NCBI RefSeq assembly: GCF_001548475.1
Contig: NZ_LRUJ01000003.1
Span: 124,001 to 188,000, forward strand
From: Bordetella hinzii LMG 13501
Lineage (GTDB): Bacteria > Pseudomonadota > Gammaproteobacteria > Burkholderiales > Burkholderiaceae_B
Direction: 5' to 3'
Length of the DNA: 64,000 nt
Part shown: positions 44,796-57,381 of the stretch, piece by piece
Layout of the letters: each line of letters begins with the position of its first letter
Numbering within the stretch: position 1 is the first letter of the stretch
Position numbers and translations under genes: made by a program
The notes under the pieces: generated by a model
Seen by the model: only the letters and a program-made list of their open reading frames with translations
The model's database searches: none
Told to the model about the DNA's origin: nothing

Positions 44796-45424
44796 TTACA
44801 TCTTCACGACGTCCACGCCCTTGGGCGGGCTGAACTGGAACTCGGAGGCCGGCAGGCTGGGGTTGGCCTGGATGTTGGAGAGTTCCACGCGCGTGGTCTG
44901 GCCGAAGGCGTCGAGCAGTTCGATGCGGGCGGGCAGATCGCCGTTCATGCCGATGTCCACCTGCGAGAAGCCCGCGTCGGCGCTGCGCGGCTTGGCGCGC
45001 AGCCATTGCAGACCATCGCGGTCCGGCAAGGCGCTGACATTGAAGGCCTGCTCCAGATTGCCCGAGCCGAACAGAATCGCCGCGGGCGACGTGCCGATGG
45101 CCTGGTCCACCTTGCGCACGGTCACCTGGGCCAGGTCCGGGTCGTATTGATAGACCTGTTTGCCATCGGAGATGACCAGCTGCTCATAGGGGCGTGAAAC
45201 CGACCACTTGAACTTGCCGGGCCGCTGGAAGGCAAAAACGCCGCTCTGGGCGGGCTGGGTGCGGCCTTGCGGCCCGACCGTGGCCTGGGTGAAGTTGCCG
45301 GTCGCGCCCTGCACCTTGGCCACGAAGGCCTTGAGCTGGTCCTGGGCCCCGGCGGCCAGCGCCAGGGCGGGGGCGGCGGCCAGCAGCGCGGCGCCGGCCA
45401 GGCGGGCAAAAAAACGTCGATTCA

Positions 45425-45425
<1 letters not shown>
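44796..45425 (-). CDS. lolA: Outer-membrane lipoprotein carrier protein LolA
   Basis: The 209-residue periplasmic chaperone carries lipoproteins from LolCDE to LolB. It has a signal peptide ([20 protein letters not shown], cleaved near ALAAG), and the LolA segments [24 protein letters not shown], and [14 protein letters not shown]. The start overlaps the ftsK stop as TGATG, so translation is coupled. The frame is open further upstream but that is within ftsK. Confidence 0.95.
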
Positions 45426-47797
<2,372 letters not shown>

Positions 47798-47802
47798 TAT
47801 AA

Positions 47803-49434
<1,632 letters not shown>

Positions 49435-49438
<4 letters not shown>

Positions 49439-49764
49439 AGTGGCTCTTCCTGGCGGTCGCCATCGCCGCCGAGATCGTGGCCACCAGCGCGCTAAAGGCC
49501 AGCGACGGCTTCTCGCGCCTGCTGCCCTCGCTGCTCACCGTGGCGGGGTATGTGGTGTCCTTCTACTTCCTGTCGCTGACGCTGCGGGAGCTGCCGGTGG
49601 GCATCGCCTACGCCATCTGGTCGGGCGTGGGCATCGTGGTCATCTCGCTCATCGGCGTCTTGCTCTTCCAACAGACGCTGGACCTGGCGGCCATACTGGG
49701 CATCGTGCTCATCGTGGCCGGCGTCATCGTGATGAACGTCTTCTCCAAGTCAGTCGGCCACTGA
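49435..49764 (+). CDS. Small multidrug resistance (SMR/EmrE-like) transporter
   Basis: The 109-residue protein has four membrane helices and the key Glu in helix 1 (AIAAEIVATSALKASDGF), with GIAYAIWSGVGIVVI in helix 3. It exports cationic drugs or guanidinium in exchange for protons as a dimer. The start overlaps the Smr stop by four bases. Confidence 0.94.
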
Positions 49765-49776
49765 GGCCCGCGGCCC

Positions 49777-51840
49777 TCAGCGCGGCGAGCGCAGGTAGCC
49801 GACCAGGGCCCGCGTGGCCGGGTCCGGCGGCGGCGTGAGCAAGGACACCACGATAATGGTCAGGAAGGCCACCGGCGCGCCGAACACCCCGGCCGCGATG
49901 GGCTGTATGCCCCACCACAATTGCACCGGCTCGGTGCGGGCCACCCCGAACACCCATTCGCGCATCCAGGGCTGGGTATGGGCCATATAGGCGAAAGTCG
50001 TCGCCAGGCCCGCCACCATGCCCAGGGTGGCGCCCCATTTATTGGCGCGGCGCCAGAAGACGCCCATGACCAGGGCGGGGAAAAACGACGAGGCGGCAAA
50101 GGAAAAGGCCGCCGACACCATGAACAGGATGTCGGCCGGCTTGCGCGCGGCCACCCAGGCCGCGCCAAAGGCGACCAGCAGCAGCAGGATCTTGGACGCC
50201 ATGACGCGCCGCGCCGCCGACATGCGCGGCGACACCATGCGATACCACATATCGTGCGACAGCGAATTGGACAGCGTCAGCAGCAGGCCGTCGGCCGTCG
50301 ACAGCGCGGCGGCCAGACCGCCGGCGGCCACCAGGCCCGAGACGACATAGGGCAGCCCGCCGATCTCCGGCATGGCCAGCACCACGACATCGGCTCCCAT
50401 GCTGATCTCGGAAGCCTGCACGATGCCGTCCCGGTTGATGTCCAGCACTTCCAGCAGATTGGCGTCCACCGCGCTCCAGGCATGCACCCAGCTGGGCAGG
50501 CTGAGGAAGCTCGTGCCCACCACCTGGGTGTAGATCTCGTACTTGACCAGCAGCGCCAGGGCCGGCGCCATGAAGTACAGCAGCAGGATGAACAGCAGCG
50601 ACCAGCATACGGAGCGGCGGGCTTCGGCCACCGACGGCGTGGTGTATGAGCGCATGAGAATATGCGGCATGCCGGCGGTGCCCAGCATCAGGCAGAGCAC
50701 CAGCGCCAGGAAGTTGATGCGCATGTTCTCGCGCTCGCGGGGGTCCTCGGCGGGATAAGGCTCGGCGTGCGGCACCGGCGGCGCGGCCCGGGCCTCGAAC
50801 ACGGCGCGGGCCTGCGACCAGAGTGTGCGCGCGTCCTCCACGGTGGCGGGGTAGCCGGTCAGTTCGCGCTCCAGCGAGCGAATCTCCACCATGGGCGCGT
50901 CCGTGGCGTTCAGGCGGGCCAGGCGGGCGCGGAGCTTTTCTTTCTCCTCGGCCCAGGAGCCCGGCAGGTTCTGCAGGCGGCTGGCCATTTCGGCGGCCCG
51001 CTCCGCCCACAGGTGGCGCACCTCGATTTCATTGGGGTCAATGACCAGCGCGCGCTCTTTTTCGGTGATCTCCTGCAAAAGCGGCGCACCCGAGAACTGA
51101 GGCAAGGGCGCATCGGTATGTTTGACCGACAGCCACACCACCGGCACGAGATAGGCGATCACGAGAATGATGTACTGCCCCACCTGTGTCCAGGTGACCG
51201 CGCGCATGCCGCCCAGAAAGGAGCAGACCAGCATGCCGCCCAGGGCCACGAAGATGCCCAGCTCGAAAGAGATGCCGGTCAGGCGGGTGGTGATGATGCC
51301 CACCCCGTAGATCTGCGCCACCAGATAGGTGAAGGAACACAGGATGGCGCAGGCCACGCCCGCCAGGCGCGGCATATTGCCGCCATAGCGCACGCCCAGG
51401 AAGTCCGGGATGGTGTACTGGCCGAACTTGCGCAGATAGGGCGCCAGCAGCAGCGCCACGAGCACAAAGCCGCCCGTCCAGCCCATGATGTAGGCCAGCC
51501 CGCCGTAGCCCGTCAGGTAAAGCGTGCCCGCCACGCCGATGAAAGACGCCACCGACATCCAGTCGGCGGCGGTCGCCATGCCGTTATAGAAGGCCGGTAC
51601 GCGCCGGCCGGCGACGTAGTACTCCACCTGGTCGGAGGTGCGGCAGACAATGCCGATGCCGGCATACAGGCTCACGGTGACCAGCAGGAACACATAGCCT
51701 ATCCAGGCGCGCGGCATGCCCAGCACCTCGGCCAGGGCAAGCAGCAGGATCAGCAGCACGAAGCCGACGGTGTACAGCGCATAGGTCCAGCGCAAGCGGC
51801 GCTCGAATTCCTGCGAGGTCGATCCTGAAAACGGCATCAC
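49777..51840 (-). CDS. Sodium/solute symporter, VC_2705 subfamily
   Basis: The 687-residue protein has about 13 membrane helices of the SSS fold (ADWMSVASFIGVAG, GGMRAVTWTQVGQYIIL, GLAAALSTADGLLLTLSNSLSHD). A soluble, charged insert of about 120 residues (about 250-370) separates two helices. Before a later helix, DINRDGIVQASE matches a canonical EF-hand loop. Such symporters move monocarboxylates such as acetate with Na+. The start overlaps DUF4212 at ATGA. The pairing with a DUF4212 gene defines the subfamily. Confidence 0.92.
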   Translation of the reverse strand: MMPFSGSTSQEFERRLRWTYALYTVGFVLLILLLALAEVLGMPRAWIGYVFLLVTVSLYAGIGIVCRTSDQVEYYVAGRRVPAFYNGMATAADWMSVASFIGVAGTLYLTGYGGLAYIMGWTGGFVLVALLLAPYLRKFGQYTIPDFLGVRYGGNMPRLAGVACAILCSFTYLVAQIYGVGIITTRLTGISFELGIFVALGGMLVCSFLGGMRAVTWTQVGQYIILVIAYLVPVVWLSVKHTDAPLPQFSGAPLLQEITEKERALVIDPNEIEVRHLWAERAAEMASRLQNLPGSWAEEKEKLRARLARLNATDAPMVEIRSLERELTGYPATVEDARTLWSQARAVFEARAAPPVPHAEPYPAEDPRERENMRINFLALVLCLMLGTAGMPHILMRSYTTPSVAEARRSVCWSLLFILLLYFMAPALALLVKYEIYTQVVGTSFLSLPSWVHAWSAVDANLLEVLDINRDGIVQASEISMGADVVVLAMPEIGGLPYVVSGLVAAGGLAAALSTADGLLLTLSNSLSHDMWYRMVSPRMSAARRVMASKILLLLVAFGAAWVAARKPADILFMVSAAFSFAASSFFPALVMGVFWRRANKWGATLGMVAGLATTFAYMAHTQPWMREWVFGVARTEPVQLWWGIQPIAAGVFGAPVAFLTIIVVSLLTPPPDPATRALVGYLRSPR

Positions 51841-52100
51841 TCGCTCCGCTCGGCCCGCGCGTCGGCGCGATTCGTGGCAAAAGCGTAGATGGCGATGATG
51901 ATGAGATAGGCCGCTGGCGCGCCGTAGGCCGCCATCCAGAAGGCGAATGGCCAGCCGAAGAAGTCAAAACTCCATTGGCGGGCGAAATAGGCGGGAACGA
52001 AAGTCAGTGCGGCCCAGATGGCCAGCAACAGGCCGATGAGCCGCAGGTTGCGGCGCCAATAAGGTGTGGAGGAGGTGCTTGCATCGCGAGTCTCTGGCAT
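51837..52100 (-). CDS. DUF4212 small membrane subunit of the symporter
   Basis: The 87-residue protein has two membrane helices (LIGLLLAIWAALTFVPAYF and FAFWMAAYGAPAAYLIIIAIYAF) and YWRRNLRLI just before the first. DUF4212 proteins are almost always encoded with this type of symporter and are thought to be its small subunit. I take ATG 52100 over the longer open frame. Confidence 0.9.
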   Translation of the reverse strand: MPETRDASTSSTPYWRRNLRLIGLLLAIWAALTFVPAYFARQWSFDFFGWPFAFWMAAYGAPAAYLIIIAIYAFATNRADARAERSE

Positions 52101-52168
52101 CGCTTTCCGTTCTTGTGCGCGGAACGCGCAGCCTGGCTGCAACCCTAGCATGGCGTCCCGGAAGCGAC

Positions 52169-52196
52169 AACGGCCGGCACCTAGGTGCCAGCCGTT
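52169..52196. repeat. 28-base palindrome upstream of the symporter operon
   Basis: AACGGC-C-GGCACCT (52169-52182) and AGGTGCC-A-GCCGTT (52183-52196) are inverted copies with a single mismatch and no loop. It is 69 bases before the DUF4212 start, so an operator for a dimeric regulator is likely. No T run follows on the strand reading away from a gene. Confidence 0.7.
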
Positions 52197-52235
52197 GCGC
52201 GTTTACTTTTTATTTTGGGTACTGCTTCATTTTTT

Positions 52236-52258
52236 AACCGGTGCCGCCGGTTTTTTTC
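52236..52258 (+). terminator. Rho-independent terminator without an annotated gene before it
   Basis: AACCGG (52236-52241) pairs with CCGGTT (52247-52252) around TGCCG, followed by a T run. On this strand no gene ends here, so it may end a small RNA or a leader transcript in 52101-52235. Confidence 0.55.
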
Positions 52259-52260
52259 TG

Positions 52261-52293
52261 CCCATGCAGGGCTTGTCTCCTCACCTGCATGGG
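52261..52293. repeat. Ten-base-arm hairpin in the kdp upstream region
   Basis: CCCATGCAGG (52261-52270) and CCTGCATGGG (52284-52293) are perfect inverted copies around a 13-base loop, just after the terminator. Possible operator or RNA structure. Confidence 0.55.
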
Positions 52294-52370
52294 ACGAAAT
52301 TCTGCACCAGATACGGGCTTGCCACACTAGGGGAATGCCCTAATTCGGCGCATTTATTTCTATATAACGC

Positions 52371-52385
52371 GCACCACATTGGTGC
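52371..52385. promoter_or_regulatory. NtrC-like binding site
   Basis: GCACCA-CAT-TGGTGC has the exact arms and spacing of the strong NtrC site upstream of enterobacterial glnA. It lies about 270 bases from the symporter operon and 250 from the kdp operon. I find no convincing sigma-54 element for either direction, so the role is uncertain. Confidence 0.45.
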
Positions 52386-52515
52386 ATTTCATGACAGAAC
52401 ACTGAAATTCCCTGCTTCAGAAGCGATTTTCGGGCCGGAAGCGCCGTTCGACAGGATCGCCCGCTGGCCGTGCCCCATTTTGGGGCGGCGCGGCCGGCGC
52501 CGGCTTCGGTGCATT

Positions 52516-52535
52516 TTTATATCGCGTTTACACGC
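52516..52535 (+). promoter_or_regulatory. KdpE box upstream of kdp
   Basis: TTTATA-TCGCG-TTTACA followed by a C/G-rich stretch fits the layout of the E. coli kdp operator (TTTATA, AT-rich gap, TTTACA, then Cs and Gs). It lies about 100 bases before the first kdp reading frame. It should bind phosphorylated KdpE under K+ limitation. Confidence 0.75.
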
Positions 52536-52634
52536 TCCCGCCCAAGCTTTATCCCGTTTTTATCCCCCCTTTCTTAATCTGCCGGCCATACCCCTGCCGG
52601 GGTCAATTCGGGCGCGCGCGCCGGGAGAACGAAA

Positions 52635-52733
52635 GTGGATTTTCTTTATGTTGCCTTGCTGGGTCTGTTCGCGGTCCTGACCTGGGGGCTGGTCTATTTC
52701 TGCGCCGCGCTCAAGGAAGGGGAACGCTCATGA
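52635..52733 (+). CDS. Small membrane peptide upstream of kdpF, 32 aa
   Basis: GTG 52635 with GGGAG eight bases upstream opens a 32-codon frame ([20 protein letters not shown], then [12 protein letters not shown]). It is one hydrophobic helix with a charged C-terminus. Its stop overlaps the kdpF ATG. Small frames of this type are seen before kdpF in many proteobacteria. It may be a Kdp-associated subunit or a leader peptide. Confidence 0.75.
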   Translation: MDFLYVALLGLFAVLTWGLVYFCAALKEGERS

Positions 52734-52819
52734 ACGGGCTCTACCTGGTCAGCGGCGCCTGCGCCGTGCTGCTGGGCGTGTATTTGCTGATCGCCCTGTT
52801 CAAGCCGGAGAAATTCTGA
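52730..52819 (+). CDS. kdpF: KdpF, small subunit of the K+-transporting ATPase
   Basis: The 29-residue peptide ([20 protein letters not shown], then IALFKPEKF) is one membrane helix with the KPE(R/K)F end typical of KdpF. It stabilises the KdpABC complex. The start overlaps the previous stop and its own stop overlaps kdpA (TGATG). Confidence 0.93.
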   Translation: MNGLYLVSGACAVLLGVYLLIALFKPEKF

Positions 52820-54603
52820 TGGACAGCCAATTCTTCGGCCTGCTGGCCTTGTACCTCATCCTGCTGCTCGGCCTGGCGCCCGTGCTGGGCCGCTATATCC
52901 GGCGCGCGATGGAAGACGGGCGCTATGCGGCCACGGCCTGGGGCCGCTGGGCCGAGCGCCTGTTCTACCGCGCCGCCGGCGTGGACCCCGGCCGGGAAAT
53001 GCACTGGCGGCAGTACGCGGTGGCGGTGCTGCTGTTCAATGTGCTGGGCCTGGCGGCCGTCTACGCGCTACAGCGCCTGCAGGGCTCGCTGCCCCTGAAT
53101 CCAGCTGGCATGGGCGCCGTGTCGCCGGACTCCGCCTTCAACACCGCCATCAGCTTTGTCGCCAACACGAATTGGCAAGGCTATGGCGGCGAATCCACCA
53201 TGGGCTATCTGACCCAAATGCTGGCGCTCACGGTGCAGAACTTCCTGTCGGCGGCCACCGGCATCTGCGTGCTGTTTGCCTTGATACGCGGCCTGGCGCG
53301 TCATGGCTCGGCCACGGTCGGCAACTTCTGGGTGGACGTCACGCGCAGCACGCTCTATGTGCTGCTGCCCCTGGCCCTGGCGCTGGCCCTGGCCCTGGTC
53401 AGCCAGGGCGTGATCCAGAACACCTCGGCCTATCAGGAGGTCGCCACGCTGCAGGCCCAGCCCTATGACGCCCCGCGGCTGGACGCCAACGGCCAGGCGC
53501 TCAACGACGCGGCGGGCAAACCGCTGACCGATCCGGCCATCGCCCGGACGCAGACGCTGGCCATGGGCCCGGTGGCTTCGCAGGAAGCCATCAAGATGCT
53601 GGGCACCAATGGCGGCGGTTTCTTCAACGCCAACTCGGCCCATCCCTACGAGAACCCGACGGCGCTGTCCAATCTGCTGGAGATGCTGGCCATCCTCATC
53701 ATTCCCGCCGCGCTGTGCTTCAGCTTCGGGGAGATGGTGGGCAACCGGCGCCAGGGTATCGCCATCCTGGCCGCCATGACGCTGCTGTTCATCGCCTTTG
53801 CCTGGCTCACCCAGTCCTCCGAACAGACGCTCACGCCCGCACTGGCCCATCTGCCGGCCGACGCGGGGCTGGGCAATATGGAAGGCAAGGAAAGCCGCTT
53901 CGGCGTGCCGGCCTCCGCGCTGTTCGCCGTCGTCACCACGGCGGCCTCCTGCGGCGCGGTCAACGCCATGCACGATTCCCTCTCGGCGCTGGGCGGCCTG
54001 GGTCCCATGCTGCTCATGCAATTGGGCGAGGTCGTATTCGGCGGCGTGGGCTCGGGCCTGTACGGCATGCTGGCCTTCGCGCTGCTGGCCGTGTTCATCG
54101 CCGGGCTCATGATCGGCCGCACACCGGAATACCTCGGCAAGAAAATCGAGGCCTACGACATGAAGATGGTGTCCATCGTCGTGCTGGCCACCCCCTTCCT
54201 CGTGCTCATGGGCACGGCCCTGGCCATCAGCCTGCCCGCCGGCCTGGCCGGCCTCCTCAACCCCGGCGCGCATGGCTTTTCCGAGGCGCTCTATGCGCTG
54301 TCCTCGGCGGCCAACAACAACGGCAGCGCCTTTGCCGGCCTGTCCGCCAACACGCCCTTCTACAACGTCCTGCTGGGCCTGGCGATGTGGTTCGGCCGCT
54401 TCGCCATCATCGTCGCCATCCTGGCCCTGGCCGGCTCCCTGGCCGCCAAGAAACGCCTGGCCGACAGCGCGGGCAGCATGCCGACGACCGGCCCGCTGTT
54501 CGTGGTGCTGCTGATCGGCGCCGTCTTGCTGGTGGGCGCGCTGACCTATGTGCCCGCCCTGGCGCTGGGCCCGGTCGCCGAGCACCTGCAGCCCCGCCTC
54601 TAA
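52819..54603 (+). CDS. kdpA: KdpA, K+-binding and channel subunit
   Basis: The 594-residue protein has about ten membrane helices and four pore-loop repeats, with [29 protein letters not shown], and the later [12 protein letters not shown]. It selects and passes K+ into the complex. Length and order are standard. Confidence 0.97.
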   Translation: MDSQFFGLLALYLILLLGLAPVLGRYIRRAMEDGRYAATAWGRWAERLFYRAAGVDPGREMHWRQYAVAVLLFNVLGLAAVYALQRLQGSLPLNPAGMGAVSPDSAFNTAISFVANTNWQGYGGESTMGYLTQMLALTVQNFLSAATGICVLFALIRGLARHGSATVGNFWVDVTRSTLYVLLPLALALALALVSQGVIQNTSAYQEVATLQAQPYDAPRLDANGQALNDAAGKPLTDPAIARTQTLAMGPVASQEAIKMLGTNGGGFFNANSAHPYENPTALSNLLEMLAILIIPAALCFSFGEMVGNRRQGIAILAAMTLLFIAFAWLTQSSEQTLTPALAHLPADAGLGNMEGKESRFGVPASALFAVVTTAASCGAVNAMHDSLSALGGLGPMLLMQLGEVVFGGVGSGLYGMLAFALLAVFIAGLMIGRTPEYLGKKIEAYDMKMVSIVVLATPFLVLMGTALAISLPAGLAGLLNPGAHGFSEALYALSSAANNNGSAFAGLSANTPFYNVLLGLAMWFGRFAIIVAILALAGSLAAKKRLADSAGSMPTTGPLFVVLLIGAVLLVGALTYVPALALGPVAEHLQPRL

Positions 54604-54621
54604 TTCCATGGATCGTCCATC

Positions 54622-56751
54622 ATGCTTAAAACTGATCTGACCGCCGGGCATGCCGCGCTGGCGCGCGGCGCCACCTGGTCGCGCGGACTCGTCCACGCCG
54701 CGCTGCGCGATTGCCTGCGCAAGCTGGCGCCCTCCGCGCAATGGCGCAACCCCGTGATGTTCGTCGTCTATGCCGGCAGCATCCTGTGCACCGTGCTATG
54801 GGTGATGGCGCTGGCTGGCCGGGCCGACGCGCCGGCGGGCTTCATTCTTGCCATCGCCGCCTGGCTCTGGTTCACCGTCCTGTTCGCCAACTTCGCCGAA
54901 GCGCTGGCCGAAGGCCGGGGCAAGCAGCAGGCCGCCACCCTGCGCGGCCTGCGCACCACCATCGACGCGCGCGTGCTGCGCGACTGGCGCGATGAACAGG
55001 CCCGCCACCCCGACGTCCAGGCCTGGCGCGAAGCGGCCGGCACGCGCCCCTCGGGCGAGCTGCGCAAAGGGGACGTGGTGCTGGTGTTGCCGGGCGATAC
55101 GGTGCCCGGCGACGGCCAGGTCATCGCGGGCATTGCCTCGGTCGATGAAAGCGCCATCACCGGCGAATCGGCGCCGGTGATCCGCGAGTCCGGCGGCGAC
55201 TTCAGCTCGGTGACCGGCGGCACCCGCGTGCTGTCCGACTGGATCGTGGTGCGCATCGCGGCCGATCCAGGCGAGAGCTTTCTGGACCGCATGATCTCCA
55301 TGGTCGAAGGCGCCAAGCGCCAGAAGACGCCCAATGAGCTGGCGCTGACCATCCTGCTGGTCGGCCTGACCCTGGTCTTTCTGCTGGTGGTGGTGACCTT
55401 GCTGCCTTTTTCGCTGTACTCGGTCAGCGCCAACGGCACCGGCACGGTCGTGTCGGTGACGGTGCTGGTCGCCTTGCTGGTCTGCCTTATCCCGACCACC
55501 ATCGGCGGGCTGCTCTCGGCCATCGGCGTGGCCGGCATGAGCCGCATGATGCAGGCCAATGTCATCGCCACGTCGGGCCGCGCGGTAGAGGCCGCCGGCG
55601 ATGTCGACGTGCTCCTGCTGGACAAGACAGGCACCATCACCTTCGGCAACCGCCAGGCCTCGGCCTTCAGCGCGGCGCCCGGCGTGGCCGAACACGACCT
55701 GGCCCAGGCGGCCCGCTGGGCCTCCGAGGCCGACGACACACCGGAAGGCCGCAGCATCGTGCTGCTGGCCGACCGCCTGCTGGGCGCGCGCGCCGTCGCG
55801 CTGCCGCAAGCCACCTTTATCCCCTTCACGGCCCAGACCCGCATGAGCGGCGTGGATAGGGAGGACGGCCGGCGCAGCGTGCGCAAGGGCGCGGTGGACG
55901 CCATCGCCGCCTGGCTCCAGGCGCAGGGCGCCGAACTGCCGGCCGCCGTGGCGCGCGCGGCCGAGGACATCGCCCGCCGCGGCAGCACGCCCCTGGTGGT
56001 GGCCGAAAACGGCCGCGCGCTGGGCGTCATCGAGCTCAAGGACATCGTCAAGCCCGACATCCAGCCGCGCTTTGCCGAACTGCGCCGCATGGGCATCAAG
56101 ACCGTGATGATCACCGGCGACAACAAGCTGACCGCGGCCTCCATCGCGGCCGAGGCAGGCGTGGATGATTATCTGGCCGAAGCCACGCCCGAAGCCAAGC
56201 TCAAGCTCATCCGCGCCTACCAGGCCGAAGGGCGCCTGGTGGCCATGACCGGCGACGGCACCAACGATGCGCCGGCCCTGGCCCAGGCCGATGTCGCCGT
56301 GGCGATGAATTCCGGCACCCAGGCCGCCAAGGAAGCCGGCAACATGGTGGACCTGGATTCCAACCCCACCAAGCTGATCGAGATCGTGGAAATCGGCAAG
56401 CAGATGCTGATGACGCGCGGCGCGCTGACCACGTTCAGCGTGTCCAACGATGTCGCCAAGTACTTCGCCATCATCCCGGCCGCCTTCACCAGCGTCTATC
56501 CGCAGCTGGGCGCCCTGAACCTGATGGCGCTCACCACGCCGGCCTCGGCCATCCTGTCGGCGGTCATCTTCAATGCGCTCATCATCGTGATGCTGATCCC
56601 GCTGGCCTTGCGCGGCGTGCGCTACCGCCCCCTGGGCGCGGCCAGCCTGCTGCGCCGCAACCTGCTCATCTACGGCCTGGGCGGCCTCATCGTCCCTTTC
56701 GCGGGGATCAAACTCATCGACATGGTGCTGGCCGCGCTCGGCTGGGCCTGA
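54622..56751 (+). CDS. kdpB: KdpB, P-type ATPase catalytic subunit
   Basis: The 709-residue P-type ATPase has the phosphorylated Asp in [12 protein letters not shown] (D334), the TGES loop, the nucleotide motif KGAVDA, and the hinge [21 protein letters not shown]. It powers high-affinity K+ uptake. It starts 18 bases after kdpA. Confidence 0.98.
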   Translation: MLKTDLTAGHAALARGATWSRGLVHAALRDCLRKLAPSAQWRNPVMFVVYAGSILCTVLWVMALAGRADAPAGFILAIAAWLWFTVLFANFAEALAEGRGKQQAATLRGLRTTIDARVLRDWRDEQARHPDVQAWREAAGTRPSGELRKGDVVLVLPGDTVPGDGQVIAGIASVDESAITGESAPVIRESGGDFSSVTGGTRVLSDWIVVRIAADPGESFLDRMISMVEGAKRQKTPNELALTILLVGLTLVFLLVVVTLLPFSLYSVSANGTGTVVSVTVLVALLVCLIPTTIGGLLSAIGVAGMSRMMQANVIATSGRAVEAAGDVDVLLLDKTGTITFGNRQASAFSAAPGVAEHDLAQAARWASEADDTPEGRSIVLLADRLLGARAVALPQATFIPFTAQTRMSGVDREDGRRSVRKGAVDAIAAWLQAQGAELPAAVARAAEDIARRGSTPLVVAENGRALGVIELKDIVKPDIQPRFAELRRMGIKTVMITGDNKLTAASIAAEAGVDDYLAEATPEAKLKLIRAYQAEGRLVAMTGDGTNDAPALAQADVAVAMNSGTQAAKEAGNMVDLDSNPTKLIEIVEIGKQMLMTRGALTTFSVSNDVAKYFAIIPAAFTSVYPQLGALNLMALTTPASAILSAVIFNALIIVMLIPLALRGVRYRPLGAASLLRRNLLIYGLGGLIVPFAGIKLIDMVLAALGWA

Positions 56752-56763
56752 ACGGAGATCATC

Positions 56764-57348
56764 ATGCAAACCAAGACTACCGGCCTCATCCGCCCGGCGC
56801 TCACGCTGTTCCTGGCGCTGTCCCTGACCACTGGCCTGCTCTACCCCTTTGCGGCCACGGGCCTGGCGCGAGTCTTCTTCCCCGAACAGGCCGCCGGCTC
56901 CCTGATCGAACGCGACGGCCAGGTCGTCGGCTCCAGACTGATCGGCCAGTACTTCAGCGAACCGCGCTACTTCTGGGGCCGGCCGTCGGCCACCGCGCCC
57001 ATGGCCTATAACGGCGCATCCAGCGGCGGCTCCAATCTGGGTCCGACCAACCCGGCCCTGGCCGAGGCGGCCCGCGCGCGGGCCGACGCCCTGCGCCAGG
57101 CCGATCCCGGCAATCTCGCCCCCATCCCGCTCGACTTGCTCACGGCCTCGGGTAGCGGCCTGGATCCGCACATCAGCCCCGATGCGGCGCGCTACCAGGC
57201 CGCCCGCGTGGCGCGCGAGCGCGGCCTGCCGCTGGCCCGGGTGCAGGCGCTGATCGACCGCCATATCGAACGCCCCTGGCCGGCCGTCCTCGGCCAGCCG
57301 GTCGTCAATGTGCTGGCGCTGAATCTGGCGCTGGATGCCGGCGTATAG
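56764..57348 (+). CDS. kdpC: KdpC, accessory subunit
   Basis: The 194-residue protein has one N-terminal membrane helix and a periplasmic/cytoplasmic-exposed domain with IGQYFSEPRYFWGRPSAT and GGSNLGPTNPALAEA. It stabilises ATP binding in the complex. GGAGATC lies before the ATG. Confidence 0.97.
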   Translation: MQTKTTGLIRPALTLFLALSLTTGLLYPFAATGLARVFFPEQAAGSLIERDGQVVGSRLIGQYFSEPRYFWGRPSATAPMAYNGASSGGSNLGPTNPALAEAARARADALRQADPGNLAPIPLDLLTASGSGLDPHISPDAARYQAARVARERGLPLARVQALIDRHIERPWPAVLGQPVVNVLALNLALDAGV

Positions 57349-57381
57349 TAGGCGCGTCGCCTCTTCACGATTCCCCATCCC

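Noticed and set aside
52290-52310. A sigma-54 promoter near the NtrC-like site
   Set aside because: TGGGACGAAATTCTGCA resembles the -24/-12 pattern, but the spacing is off by one, the C of GGCAC is missing, and its position relative to the NtrC site is wrong for kdp.
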